Origin: Fontibacillus phaseoli
Lineage (GTDB): Bacteria > Bacillota > Bacilli > Paenibacillales > Paenibacillaceae
NCBI RefSeq assembly: GCF_003337355.1
Contig: NZ_QPJW01000001.1
Coordinates: 310,001-374,000, forward strand
Direction: 5' to 3'
Length of the DNA stretch: 64,000 nt
In this document: positions 54,585 to 64,000 of the stretch, in pieces
Position numbering within the stretch: the stretch's first letter is position 1
How the letters are laid out: each line of letters begins with the position of its first letter
Translations under genes and position numbers: made by a program
Notes under the pieces: model-generated
The model's input: the letters and a program-made list of their open reading frames with translations, nothing else
Told to the model about the DNA's origin: nothing
Database searches by the model: none

Positions 54585-57500
54585 ATGTCATTACAATTTA
54601 TTATCGGCCGCTCGGGAAGCGGCAAGAGCAGTTTGGTACTGGAACAGATCACCTCGAAGCTTAAGGAAGACCCCTTGGGCCCTCCGATGATTTTGCTGGC
54701 TCCGGAACAGGGGACCTTCCAGATCGAACAGGCGCTCGTCAGTGCTCCAGGACTGCGGGGGACCGTACGCGTTCAGGTGCTCGGCTTCCGCCGGCTGGCT
54801 TTGCGCGTTATGCAGGAAACGGGCGGGTCCGCCCTTGTTCCGATCAGCGAAGAAGGCAAAAAAATGCTGCTGTACAAAATCCTCAGACGGCATAAGGAGG
54901 ACTTGAAGCTGTACAGCCATGGCAGCGATCAGCTTGGACTGATTGATGAGCTCAATGCGCTGTATACGGAAATGAAAAAGTACAATGCCGATTTTACCCG
55001 GCTGGACGAGCAGCTTCAAGCGCTGGAAGCCGTATCAGGAGAATCCCCGCTGCTTAAAGACAAGCTGCATGATTTGAATATTTTGTACCGGGAATTTGAC
55101 GCGGAACTGGCCCGTCTCTATATCGATGCGGAAGACCATGTTGTCAAACTGGCAGAAGGAGCCCCCGATTCGTCCTACCTGCGGGGAGCCGACTTGTGGA
55201 TCGACGGGTTTCATACGTTCACGCCGCAGGAGTATAAAGCGCTGGGCGTATTGATGCAAGTAGCGTCTTCCGTTACTGTCGCGCTGACGCTGGACCGTCC
55301 TTATGACGGCGGGATGGCTCCGCATGAGCTAAACCTGTTCCATCCGACGGCAATGACTTATATAAAGCTGCAGGAGCTGGCCGAGTCGCTCGGCGTGGAA
55401 GTGAAACCGAACAAGCTTCTGGACGCCCGCCCCTTTCGGAGATTTGGAAACAGCGAAACGCTGTCCTATCTAGAATCGGCCTACGAACGGCGGACACCTT
55501 GGGCAGGCAGCTTGCCTCCCGCTGACCTAGCCGGGTCTTTATCCCTTTATGCCGCGGGAAACCGCCGGATCGAGGTGGAGGGAGCTGCCAGAGAAATGCT
55601 GAGGCTGGCCCGCGAACAAGGTGCCCGTTTTCGGGATATGGCGCTGTTTGTGCGGAATCTCGGTGACTATGAACATATCATCCGGCCTGTGTTCGAGGAT
55701 TACGGGATCCCGGTTTTTATGGACCAGAAAGCAAGCGTTCTTCACCACCCGCTAATCGAATTCATCCGCGGGGCGCTGGACGTCGCGCTGAGATATTGGA
55801 AGTACGAGGATGTGTTCCGCTGCGTAAAGAGCGAGTTTCTGCTTCCGCTGGACGGAAGCCTGACGCGAGCAAATATGGATTTGCTGGAAAATTACGCGTT
55901 GGCCAGCGGGATTCAAGGATACCGGTGGACCGACGGGCGCCCGTGGAAGGGGACGCCCAGCCTGTCGCTGGAAGGCGACGAGGCTTCGCGGAACCGGACC
56001 GATAGCGAAAGGCTCCAACTGCTCGAGCGGTGCCGTGCGGCAGTGACCGTACCGTTGTCGGGATTTGAAAAGCGGCTGAAGCGGGCTAATACGGTCCAGG
56101 ATATGTGTGCGGCCGTTTATCGGCTGCTTGAAGAGATTGAAGCGCCGCAGCGCCTGGATCTTATGGCCCACCGGGTCTTGCAGGGCGGACAACCACAGCA
56201 GGCGATGGAACATCGGCAGTTGTGGAATTCGATCTTAGGCCTGCTGGATCAAATCGTGGAAATGATGGGCGAAGAAAAACTCTCCGCCGAACTGTTCGCC
56301 GGCATTCTGGAGACGGGCCTTAAGGATTTGAAGCTGGGACTCGTTCCGCCGGCCATGGACCAGGTTCTGGTCGGCAGTACGGACCGTACGCGGACCCGTC
56401 ACGTCAAACACGCCTTCCTGCTGGGCATCAATGAGGGGGTTATGCCGGCAAACCTTCAGGAGGAAGGATTGCTGAGTGATCAGGAGCGCCTCCGTTTGGA
56501 CGAGATCGGGTTGGAACTGGCACCCGGCATTACGCGCAGGCTGCTTGACGAGAGGTTCCTGATTTATGGAGCGCTCTCCGCGGCAAGCCGCTCGTTGTGG
56601 CTTAGTTATCCGACCGCGGATGAGGACGGGAAAGGCTTGCTCCCATCCGAAGTCATCCGGCATATGAAACGGATTTTTCCTGCAGGTATGCTGCAAGAAC
56701 AACAGATCAGCGAAGCACCGTTAGTTTCCGATCCCCTGGCCTACCAGCTTGAATTCGTCAGCCGTCCGGAGCCTACATTGCCGCGGCTGATTGGCCAGCT
56801 TCGGGCTTGGAAGTCGGGGCAGGCCATATCTCCTCTTTGGTGGAGCGTGCTGGGATGGTATAAAGAGCAGCCGCAATGGGAACTTCGCGTCGATTCGCTG
56901 CTGGGCTCGCTGGATTACCGCAACCGGGTTAGCGGACTAACTCCGGCAACCAGCCGCAAATTGTACGGCAAACGGCTGCGCACCAGTGTCTCGCGGATGG
57001 AGAAATTTTCGGCGTGTCCTTTTTCGCATTTCGCCTCGCATGGGCTCAAATTGAAGGAACGCCAATTGTACCGGCTTAAGGCGCCGGACATCGGCCAGTT
57101 GTTCCATGCGGCGCTGAGCCAGATGGCGGTTACCTTCAAGGAACAGAACCGCAGTTGGGGCAGCCTGACTCCGGAAGAGTGCGTTAGGGAAGCGGACGCC
57201 GCGGTGGATAAGCTCGCACCGAAACTCCAGGGGGAAATTCTGCTCAGTACGAAGCGGTATGGATACATCTCGCGCAAACTGAAAAATATCGTCGGCCGCG
57301 CTTCCGTTATCCTGGGAGAACAGTCCCGGCGGGGAAGCTTTGAACCGGTCGGCCTTGAACTGGACTTCGGACCGGGTCGGCCGCTGTCTCCGTTGACCTT
57401 CGAGCTTCCGAACGGCTGCGTCATGGAAATCGTCGGCCGGATCGACCGGGTCGACATGGCGGAAGGCGAAGAGGGCGTTTTGCTGCGCGTTATTGATTAT

Positions 57501-58118
57501 AAATCAAGCCAAACCGATTTAAAGCTGCATGAAGTGTACTACGGATTGTCGCTTCAGATGTTAACTTATCTGGATGTTCTGCTGCGCTCGGCGGAATCGT
57601 GGCTGGGTCAGTTTGCCCTTCCGGCAGGCACGCTGTATTTTCATGTGCATAACCCGCTGCTTCAAAGCGCAAATGGACTTGGAGCTGAAGAAGCCCGGCT
57701 TGAACTGCTCAAACGGTTTAAAATGAAGGGCCTCCTGCTGGCGGACAGGGATGTCATAGCCAAAATGGACGGTGAGCTGGAAAAAGGATATTCGGAAATA
57801 TTGCCGGTAGCGGTCAAAGCGGATGGAGGCTTTTACAGCAGCGCTTCCGTAGCGACGCCCGAGCAGTGGCAGACGTTGCTGGGCTCGGTGCGCCGTACGA
57901 TCGTGGACATCGGAACAAGAATTACGGATGGGGACGTAAAAATAGCGCCCTACCGTCTTGGAACCGAGACAGCCTGTACCCATTGTGCCTATAAACCGGT
58001 GTGTCGGTTCGAGGAAGCGCTTGACGGCAGCGCCTATCAGGTGCTGAACAAGCCGGGCAAGGAACGTCTGTGGGAACTGCTGGAGAGACCGGAAGGAAAG
58101 AAGGATGAGCCATGTTGA
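54585..58118 (+). CDS. addB: AddB, helicase-nuclease subunit B
   Basis: 1177 residues. Walker A GRSGSGKSS at 8-16 (helicase-like domain without full activity), C-terminal RecB-type nuclease (LRVIDYKSSQTDLKL), and the iron-sulphur cysteines: one in KFSACPFSHFA and three in CTHCAYKPVCRF. AddAB resects double-strand breaks until it meets Chi and loads RecA. ATG 54585 with AGGAGGT. Overlaps addA by 7 bp. Confidence 0.97.
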   Translation: MSLQFIIGRSGSGKSSLVLEQITSKLKEDPLGPPMILLAPEQGTFQIEQALVSAPGLRGTVRVQVLGFRRLALRVMQETGGSALVPISEEGKKMLLYKILRRHKEDLKLYSHGSDQLGLIDELNALYTEMKKYNADFTRLDEQLQALEAVSGESPLLKDKLHDLNILYREFDAELARLYIDAEDHVVKLAEGAPDSSYLRGADLWIDGFHTFTPQEYKALGVLMQVASSVTVALTLDRPYDGGMAPHELNLFHPTAMTYIKLQELAESLGVEVKPNKLLDARPFRRFGNSETLSYLESAYERRTPWAGSLPPADLAGSLSLYAAGNRRIEVEGAAREMLRLAREQGARFRDMALFVRNLGDYEHIIRPVFEDYGIPVFMDQKASVLHHPLIEFIRGALDVALRYWKYEDVFRCVKSEFLLPLDGSLTRANMDLLENYALASGIQGYRWTDGRPWKGTPSLSLEGDEASRNRTDSERLQLLERCRAAVTVPLSGFEKRLKRANTVQDMCAAVYRLLEEIEAPQRLDLMAHRVLQGGQPQQAMEHRQLWNSILGLLDQIVEMMGEEKLSAELFAGILETGLKDLKLGLVPPAMDQVLVGSTDRTRTRHVKHAFLLGINEGVMPANLQEEGLLSDQERLRLDEIGLELAPGITRRLLDERFLIYGALSAASRSLWLSYPTADEDGKGLLPSEVIRHMKRIFPAGMLQEQQISEAPLVSDPLAYQLEFVSRPEPTLPRLIGQLRAWKSGQAISPLWWSVLGWYKEQPQWELRVDSLLGSLDYRNRVSGLTPATSRKLYGKRLRTSVSRMEKFSACPFSHFASHGLKLKERQLYRLKAPDIGQLFHAALSQMAVTFKEQNRSWGSLTPEECVREADAAVDKLAPKLQGEILLSTKRYGYISRKLKNIVGRASVILGEQSRRGSFEPVGLELDFGPGRPLSPLTFELPNGCVMEIVGRIDRVDMAEGEEGVLLRVIDYKSSQTDLKLHEVYYGLSLQMLTYLDVLLRSAESWLGQFALPAGTLYFHVHNPLLQSANGLGAEEARLELLKRFKMKGLLLADRDVIAKMDGELEKGYSEILPVAVKADGGFYSSASVATPEQWQTLLGSVRRTIVDIGTRITDGDVKIAPYRLGTETACTHCAYKPVCRFEEALDGSAYQVLNKPGKERLWELLERPEGKKDEPC

Positions 58119-61100
58119 TAATACCCAAGCCGGAGGGAAGCTATTGGAGCGATGACCAGTGGAAGGCAATATCGCTGTCCGGCGGAGATATACTTGTGGC
58201 TGCTGCGGCGGGTTCCGGCAAAACGGCGGTACTGGTGGAGCGGATCATTCGCAAGCTGTCCTCCGCCGAAGCCCCACTCAGCGTGGACAGGCTGCTTGTC
58301 GCCACCTTTACCAAGGCGGCAGCCTCCGAAATGAGGCAGCGGATCCGCGAGGCGCTGGAAAAAGAACTGGCCCGCGATCCCGAAAGCGAGCATCTTACCA
58401 GGCAGCTCGCCATGCTGGGACGGGCGTCGATTACGACGCTGCATTCTTTTTGCATGGAGGTCATCCAGCGCTATTACACATTGATTCCGCTCGATCCCGG
58501 ATTCCGCATCGCCTCGGAGAGCGAGACCTCTTTGCTTCGGCAAGAGGTACTGGAGGACCTGTTTGAGGAGAAGTATGCTTCGGAGCAGGATGGGAGCTCC
58601 TTTTTGGCGCTTATCGACTGGTTTAGCGGCGAACGGAGCGATGATGCGGTTTTTGTTCTCATTCAAAAACTGTATGATTTCTCCCGAAGCCATTCCTGGC
58701 CCGAACATTGGCTGCGCCAGGCGGCATCCGCCTTCCGGGCTCCCGACCCTACGGCGCTGGAAGGCAGCTTATGGGTGGCAAGTATTTTAGCCGATACGTC
58801 GATTACGTTGGATGGTGCCGCAGAATTGCTGCGCCAGGCGAAAACGCTGGCAGTTTCCCCTGGGGGTCCCGAGCCTTATTCCGTGACATTGGAAGAGGAC
58901 TTGGGGACGGTTCTCGGTTTGAAGTCAGCCGTACTGGAGAACGCTTGGTCCGGGTTGCATGAGACATTTCAGACTGCCGGATTCGGCAAATTAAAGCCTT
59001 GCAAAAAGGATCAGACAGATCCGGCGGTGCAGGAGCGGGTTAAAAGTTTGCGGGAAGAAGCCAAGAAAATGGTTACCGACCTGCGGAATCAGTTGTTCGG
59101 CCGTCCGGCGGAGGCGTTCTTGAACGAGCTTCATCTGGCGGCTCCGCTGATGGAAGAACTGGCAGAATTGGTTATCGAATTCGGCGAGCGTTACAAGTCG
59201 GAAAAGACAGCCAAGGGTTGGCTTGATTTTTCCGATTTGGAGCACTATTGCCTGCAGATTTTGCGTCGTACCGATTCTACCCCTGAAATGGCCGTGCCTT
59301 CGGATGCCGCGCTGGAATATCAGGCACAGTACGATGAAGTCCTGCTCGACGAGTATCAGGATACGAATACCGTTCAAGAGGACATTGTCCGCCTCATTTC
59401 CCGGCAGGAGCCGGGGAACCGGTTTATGGTTGGTGACGTCAAGCAAAGCATCTACCGGTTCCGATTGGCTGAGCCGGGACTATTCCTGGAGAAATATCGC
59501 AGTTACGGCAACAGCTTTGATAATGGCGGGTTAAGAATCAATTTGGCCCGCAATTTCCGCAGTCGAAGCGAGGTTGTCAATGCGGTCAACTTCTTGTTCA
59601 GACAGATCATGAACGAAGGCGTTGCCGAGATTGCCTACGATTCCAGGGCCGAGCTCGTTTATGGCGATGGTTTCCCGGAATTGTCCGAAGGTAGCGACTA
59701 TCGCCCGGAATTATTGTTGATTGACCGCAGCGCGGATGCGTCGTCAGTCTCCGGCGGGGAGTCTGTCTCGACCGAAGAGGTCGGAGGTGAACCGGGAAGT
59801 GACGAGGAGACCGCGGCCGAACTTGAGGCCGTCCGACTGGAAGCGCGGGGGATTGCGGCCCGGATTCGCGAGTTGACGGGAGACAGCGGAAAACCGCCGC
59901 TGGAGATTTTCGATAAGCATTTGAAAGAAACCCGGCCCGTGGAATACCGGGATATGGTCATCCTGCTTCGCTCGACCCTGTCCTGGGCCCCCGTTATGAT
60001 CGAGGAGCTTCGCATGGAAGGCATTCCGGCGTTCGGCGAACTCAGCAAAGGGTATTTTCAGGCTTCGGAAGTAGAAACGATGCTGTCGCTGCTGCAAATT
60101 ATAGATAACCCGCTTCAGGATATTCCGCTGGCCGCCGTGCTGCGGTCGCCCATGTACGGACTTTCCGAGGAAGAATTGGCGGAAGTCCGTCTGGCTGCCG
60201 GGACAGGCAGTTTCTTTGAGGCGCTTTTGGCCGCTGCGGAAGGGGGACATGAATCGGAGTTCGAATCTGAGTCCGGAAATGATTCCGCGGTTTCTCAGGA
60301 TCAGACTTCTCTGGCATCCAAATTGCAAGTTTTTCTGAAGCAGTTGGACGCCTGGCGGAATCTCGCCAGAGAAGGCGAACTCAGCACCCTGATCTGGGGA
60401 ATTTACCGGAATACCGGTTATCTCGACTGGGTTGGCGGACTGCCGGGAGGCGCCTTACGGCAAGGCAATCTGCGCGCCCTGCATGACCGGGCCAGACAAT
60501 ATGAACTGACAACCTCTTCGAGAGGGCTGTTCCGCTTTCTTCGGTATGTAAACCGGCTCCGGGAAAACGGCGGAGACCTGGGCGCAGCAGCATCTGCCGG
60601 CGCGCAGGAAGACGCGGTGCAGATCATGACAATCCACAAAAGCAAAGGCTTGGAATTTCCGGTCGTCTTTGTCGCGGGCTTGTCCAAAGTGTTCAACCGT
60701 CAAGATTTGAACGCCAATTTTCTCATGCACAAGGAGATGGGCTTCGGGCCAAAATTCGTCGACGGCGCCTTGCGGGTTAGCTATCCAACGCTGCCGAACC
60801 TGGCGATTCGGAGGCGGGCGCAAATGGAACTACTGGCGGAGGAAATGCGGGTACTTTACGTGGCGCTCACCCGTCCGAAAGACAAGCTGATCCTGATTTC
60901 GTCGGTTAAAGACTTGGCTGGGACCGTGGAGACCTGGGGTGGAGCGCTGGAAACAGAGGAAGAAAAGCTCCCCGACTATCTGTTGGCCCGGGGAAGATCC
61001 TATCTCGATTGGATCGGACCGTCCCTTATCCGGCATCCCGCTGCGGCTGAACTGCGCCGTTTCGGAGGCCTTCCCGAGGTTTCTCCGGCTATTTTCGGAG

Positions 61101-62119
61101 ATAGCGCTTCGGATTGGATGATCGGCTTTATGCCCGCCCGTGAGATCGTTCTGTCTGCGACAGCCGCGGCTGCGGCAGCCCAGGAGCTTGATGTCTCGGA
61201 ACAGGGAGGAAGTCCGGATTCAGGAACAGACCCTGCAGACCCTGCCCGGCTAAGGGCACTCCTATCCGGAGGACCTGTAAGTGTTTTGGAACACCGTGAC
61301 CACGAACTTGAGGACCAGGTGAATTTCAAACTGAGCTGGTCTTATCCTTTTGAAATATCGACCCGGATCTCGGCAAAAACCTCGGTCACCGAAATGAAAT
61401 CGCTGCTGTCCGATCAGGAGGAACCACCTATTGATCTTTTTGGGGCAAATGAACTCCGGAGAGAGTTGGAGCAGTCGGCGGATCAAGTTGATTTCAAGCT
61501 CCATCTCCGCCGCCCTAAATTTATGGAGCAGGCCAAAATGACGCCTACCGAGCGGGGGACGGCTTATCATACAGTGATGCAGCATTTGCCTTTTCACAAG
61601 GAACCATGCGAGAAAACGGTACAAGATACTTTAACCATGCTGGTTGAACGTCAGATTATGACGCCGGAACAAACCGCGGAAATGGATGTGGCCAGAATTG
61701 CGGATTTCCTGAGCAGCCCATTGGGACAGATGCTCCAAAAAGCGGACTGGGTTCGCCGGGAAATGCCGTTCAGCTACGGATTGTCTGCAGCCGACGCGTT
61801 TCCGCTGCTGGCGCCGCCCGTGAACGGCCCCCTTGCGGAAGCCGAGGTATCCGGTATCCGGATCGCTCAAATTCTTGATCAGGAAACCGTGCTGATCCAG
61901 GGGGTCGTGGACTGCCTGTTCTACGTGGACGGCAGACAAATTTTGCTCGATTACAAAAGCGACAAGGTACTCCCTCATCGCGGCGGCGTCCCTGCCCTGA
62001 GAGAAACCTACCGCTTCCAACTCGAACTTTACGCCACCGCAGTGAAACAAATTACCGGCACCCCCGTCGAGGAAAAATGGCTTTACTTCTTCGACAGCGG
62101 CGATGCCGTCAAGTTATAA
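58112..62119 (+). CDS. addA: AddA, helicase-nuclease subunit A
   Basis: 1335 residues, UvrD/RecB-type helicase: Q motif WSDDQWKAI (12-20), Walker A AAAGSGKT (31-38), motif II LLDEYQDTNTVQ, motif III GDVKQSIYRFR, motif V TIHKSKGLEFPVVF, motif VI VALTRPKDK. The nuclease domain at the C-terminus has LLDYKSDKV. About 100 residues longer than the Bacillus protein; Ser/Glu/Asp-rich loops near 545-590, 705-735 and 1015-1050 account for this. ATG 58112 inside the end of addB. sbcD follows after a repeat array. Confidence 0.97.
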   Translation: MLIIPKPEGSYWSDDQWKAISLSGGDILVAAAAGSGKTAVLVERIIRKLSSAEAPLSVDRLLVATFTKAAASEMRQRIREALEKELARDPESEHLTRQLAMLGRASITTLHSFCMEVIQRYYTLIPLDPGFRIASESETSLLRQEVLEDLFEEKYASEQDGSSFLALIDWFSGERSDDAVFVLIQKLYDFSRSHSWPEHWLRQAASAFRAPDPTALEGSLWVASILADTSITLDGAAELLRQAKTLAVSPGGPEPYSVTLEEDLGTVLGLKSAVLENAWSGLHETFQTAGFGKLKPCKKDQTDPAVQERVKSLREEAKKMVTDLRNQLFGRPAEAFLNELHLAAPLMEELAELVIEFGERYKSEKTAKGWLDFSDLEHYCLQILRRTDSTPEMAVPSDAALEYQAQYDEVLLDEYQDTNTVQEDIVRLISRQEPGNRFMVGDVKQSIYRFRLAEPGLFLEKYRSYGNSFDNGGLRINLARNFRSRSEVVNAVNFLFRQIMNEGVAEIAYDSRAELVYGDGFPELSEGSDYRPELLLIDRSADASSVSGGESVSTEEVGGEPGSDEETAAELEAVRLEARGIAARIRELTGDSGKPPLEIFDKHLKETRPVEYRDMVILLRSTLSWAPVMIEELRMEGIPAFGELSKGYFQASEVETMLSLLQIIDNPLQDIPLAAVLRSPMYGLSEEELAEVRLAAGTGSFFEALLAAAEGGHESEFESESGNDSAVSQDQTSLASKLQVFLKQLDAWRNLAREGELSTLIWGIYRNTGYLDWVGGLPGGALRQGNLRALHDRARQYELTTSSRGLFRFLRYVNRLRENGGDLGAAASAGAQEDAVQIMTIHKSKGLEFPVVFVAGLSKVFNRQDLNANFLMHKEMGFGPKFVDGALRVSYPTLPNLAIRRRAQMELLAEEMRVLYVALTRPKDKLILISSVKDLAGTVETWGGALETEEEKLPDYLLARGRSYLDWIGPSLIRHPAAAELRRFGGLPEVSPAIFGDSASDWMIGFMPAREIVLSATAAAAAAQELDVSEQGGSPDSGTDPADPARLRALLSGGPVSVLEHRDHELEDQVNFKLSWSYPFEISTRISAKTSVTEMKSLLSDQEEPPIDLFGANELRRELEQSADQVDFKLHLRRPKFMEQAKMTPTERGTAYHTVMQHLPFHKEPCEKTVQDTLTMLVERQIMTPEQTAEMDVARIADFLSSPLGQMLQKADWVRREMPFSYGLSAADAFPLLAPPVNGPLAEAEVSGIRIAQILDQETVLIQGVVDCLFYVDGRQILLDYKSDKVLPHRGGVPALRETYRFQLELYATAVKQITGTPVEEKWLYFFDSGDAVKL

Positions 62120-62141
62120 GAACTTGATCCGAAGCTCGCTA

Positions 62142-63165
62142 GACAACAGAGCACCAGGCGCATAGTGCCTCCGCCCCACGGTAGGGCTCAAGCACTGCGG
62201 CTCGCAAACCCGTGAGCGAATAGGAACAAACAGTACCCTTGCGGAGGATATGAGACCGGGGCTCCTTTGGGAGTACGCGTTCGATTGCGGTAGCAATACG
62301 GAAAGCCGACGGACAACAGAGCACCGGGCGTATAGCCTGCGCCCCCAGCGGTACGGGTTAAGCACTGCGCTCGCGATCAGTGAGCGAAAGGCATTAATCA
62401 GTTACCTTGCGGAGGATATGGGACCGGGGCTCCTTTGGGAGTACGCGTCCGATTGCGGTAGCAATACGGAAAGCGACGGACAACAGAGCACCGGGCGCAT
62501 AGCCTGCGCCCCCAGCGTAAGGGTTAAGCACTGCGCTCGCGATCAGTGAGCGAAAGGCATTAATCAGTTACCTTGCGGAGGATATGAGACCGGGGCTCCT
62601 TTGGGAGTACGCGTCCGATTGCGGTAGCAATACGGAAAGCCGACGGACAACAGAGCACCGGGCGCATAGCCTGCGCCCCCAGCGTAAGGGTTAAGCACTG
62701 CGCTCGCGATCAGTGAGCGAAAGGCATTAATCAGTTACCTTGCGGAGGATATGAGACCGGGGCTCCTTTGGGAGTACGCGTCCGATTGCGGTAGCAATAC
62801 GGAAAGCCGACGGACAACAGAGCACCGGGCGCATAGCCTGCGCCCCCAGCGTAAGGGTTAAGCACTGCGCTCGCGATCAGTGAGCGAAAGGCATTAATCA
62901 GTTACCTTGCGAAGGATATGGGACCGGGGCTCCTTTGGGAGTACGCGTTCGATTGCGGTAGCAATACGGAAAGCCGACGGACAACAGAGCGCCGGGGGCA
63001 AATCCTGCGTTCCCAGCGGTACGGGTTAAGCACTGCGCTCGCGATCAGTGAGCGAAAGGCATTAATCAGTTACCTTGCGGAGGATATGGGACCGGGGCTC
63101 CTTTGGGAGTACGCGTCCGATTGCGATAGCAATGCGGAAAGCCGACGGACAACAGAGCACCGGGC
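62142..63165. repeat. Tandem array, ~167-bp multi-hairpin unit, six copies
   Basis: The marker GACAACAGAGC recurs at 62142, 62312, 62479, 62646, 62813, 62980 and 63148 (periods 170, 167, 167, 167, 167, 168). Copies 3-5 are nearly identical; copies 1 and 6 are diverged. Each unit can form GGGCGCA-tagcc-TGCGCCC, GCTCGC-gatca-GTGAGC, CTCC-ttt-GGAG and ATTGC-ggta-GCAAT. It fills the gap between addA and sbcD and ends 35 bp before the sbcD start. Confidence 0.93.
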
Positions 63166-63199
63166 TCAATACCGGAGCATCAGATGTGGAGGAAAAAAC

Positions 63200-64000
63200 A
63201 TGCGGATATTACACACGGGCGATTGGCATTTGGGCCGGACGCTGGAAGGAAGAAGCCGGTTGCCGGAACAGGCCCAGTTTATGGACGAACTCGTCCGGAT
63301 GGCGGATGAGCAGCGAGCGGACGTCATCCTTATGGCCGGTGACGTCTATGACAGCGTCAACCCGCCGGCTGCGGCGGAGTCGTTGTTTTACGAGGCGGCA
63401 GCCCGCCTGACGGAGAACGGGCGGCAGCTTGTGGTCATCTCCGGCAACCATGACCAGCCGGAGCGGGTATCCGCCGTGGCTCCGCTAGTTTCGCGCCGCG
63501 GCATCTCGCTGATCGGTCTGCCGACGGCGGCGAGCGTTACATTGCAGGTGCCCCGGAGCGGGGAGACCGCCGTGATTGCGGCGCTTCCTTATCCTTCGGA
63601 GTCCCGGCTAGCCGAACTGCTGGCTGGAGACGGCGACGAGTTGGAACTGCGCACCGCCTACAGCGCCAAGGTGGGCAAATTAATGCGGCAACTGGCCGGC
63701 GCTTTCCGCCCGGATACCGTAAATTTGGCCATGAGTCATATTTACGTGCTCGGCGGGTTGGAATGCGATTCGGAGCGGCCGATTCAGGTCGGCGGGGCGT
63801 ATACGGTGGACCCGTCCGCCTTGGATATCGGAGCTCAGTACACGGCGCTGGGGCATCTGCATCGGCCGCAGGCCGTCAAAGGCAGCGGAATGATCCGGTA
63901 CAGCGGGTCGCCGCTAGCTTACAGCTTCTCGGAAGCGGGGCAGGCCAAGTCGGTGATTCAGCTGGATCTGGCGCCGGGCGGGGTTCCGCAGGTAGAGGAG
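63200..64000 (+). CDS. sbcD: SbcD, DNA double-strand-break nuclease subunit (3' end outside window)
   Basis: First 267 codons of the Mre11-type phosphoesterase. Metal-binding motifs in order: HTGDWHLGR (Asp8, His10), LMAGDVYDS, VISGNHDQPER, and later LAMSHIYVLGG and LGHLHRPQ. With SbcC it opens hairpins and trims blocked DNA ends. ATG 63200 has GGAGG 7 bp upstream. The addB-addA-sbcD order is the usual one; the repeat array directly upstream is not. Confidence 0.96.
   Translation, partial: MRILHTGDWHLGRTLEGRSRLPEQAQFMDELVRMADEQRADVILMAGDVYDSVNPPAAAESLFYEAAARLTENGRQLVVISGNHDQPERVSAVAPLVSRRGISLIGLPTAASVTLQVPRSGETAVIAALPYPSESRLAELLAGDGDELELRTAYSAKVGKLMRQLAGAFRPDTVNLAMSHIYVLGGLECDSERPIQVGGAYTVDPSALDIGAQYTALGHLHRPQAVKGSGMIRYSGSPLAYSFSEAGQAKSVIQLDLAPGGVPQVEE

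Noticed and set aside
62250..62549. 99-codon frame across two array units
   Set aside because: Falls in the repeat array and reflects the period, not a gene.
62142..63165. CRISPR array candidate
   Set aside because: The unit is ~167 bp and repeats as a whole; there are no short repeats with unique spacers and no cas genes.

Overview
The window reads as chromosomal DNA of a Paenibacillus-type, endospore-forming Firmicute. The evidence is sporulation genes (gpr, spoIIP), competence genes (comER, comEA, comEB, comEC), a leucine T-box leader, a CIRCE-controlled hrcA-grpE-dnaK-dnaJ operon, a cre-like site, A/G-rich ribosome binding sites with many TTG and GTG starts, and a Tet(L)-type exporter. 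From memory of Bacillus subtilis, the backbone order leuS / comER-comEA-comEB-comEC / holA / rpsT / gpr-spoIIP-yqxA / lepA-hemW-hrcA-grpE-dnaK-dnaJ-prmA-rsmE-mtaB, followed by addB-addA-sbcD, is the conserved Bacillales arrangement. Here it is interrupted by blocks for sugar use, stress and resistance.

Region by region. 1-5300 is the end of a sugar ABC importer operon joined to a GH65 disaccharide phosphorylase, beta-phosphoglucomutase and a DUF4432 epimerase-like protein. 5300-6340 holds a three-way-junction-like terminator, a small gene remnant, tRNA-Pro and the leuS promoter plus T-box. 6337-13631 is leuS, comER and comEA/EB/EC. 13640-20520 is an inserted block: a promoter with an overlapping cre site, two histidine phosphatases, an MdxEFG-like maltodextrin-type importer, MgtC and a LacI regulator. 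20700-22520 is an ECF sigma/anti-sigma pair. 22840-28211 is holA, rpsT, gpr, spoIIP and yqxA, with a repeat-rich gap at 23.9-24.5 kb. 28250-33770 is a beta-mannan block: LacI, GH130 mannosylglucose phosphorylase, cellobiose 2-epimerase, GH113 mannanase and the stump of a second LacI gene. 33935-42881 is lepA, hemW, a GNAT gene, hrcA, grpE, dnaK and dnaJ. 43050-46620 is a Tet(L)-like exporter with a tet-type leader peptide, followed by small YxcD/YfhD-type and unknown genes. 46828-52298 is prmA, a site-2 protease, rsmE, mtaB, a Nudix enzyme and a Na/Pi symporter. 52624-64000 is an RlmI-type methyltransferase, addB, addA, a 1-kb tandem repeat array and the start of sbcD.

Two phosphorolytic sugar routes can be read. 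In the first, an alpha-disaccharide is imported and split by GH65 to beta-glucose-1-phosphate, which the mutase converts to glucose-6-phosphate. In the second, mannan is cut by GH113, mannobiose is epimerised to mannosyl-glucose, and GH130 splits that to mannose-1-phosphate and glucose.

The most unusual signals are non-coding. One is a ~190-bp element present three times, each with four short palindromes at a constant 51/61/51-bp spacing and in inward-mirrored orientation. Another is a ~167-bp, multi-hairpin tandem array between addA and sbcD. A third is a nested 36/73/146-bp tandem array beside rpsT. All similarity statements are by eye; no database search was run.
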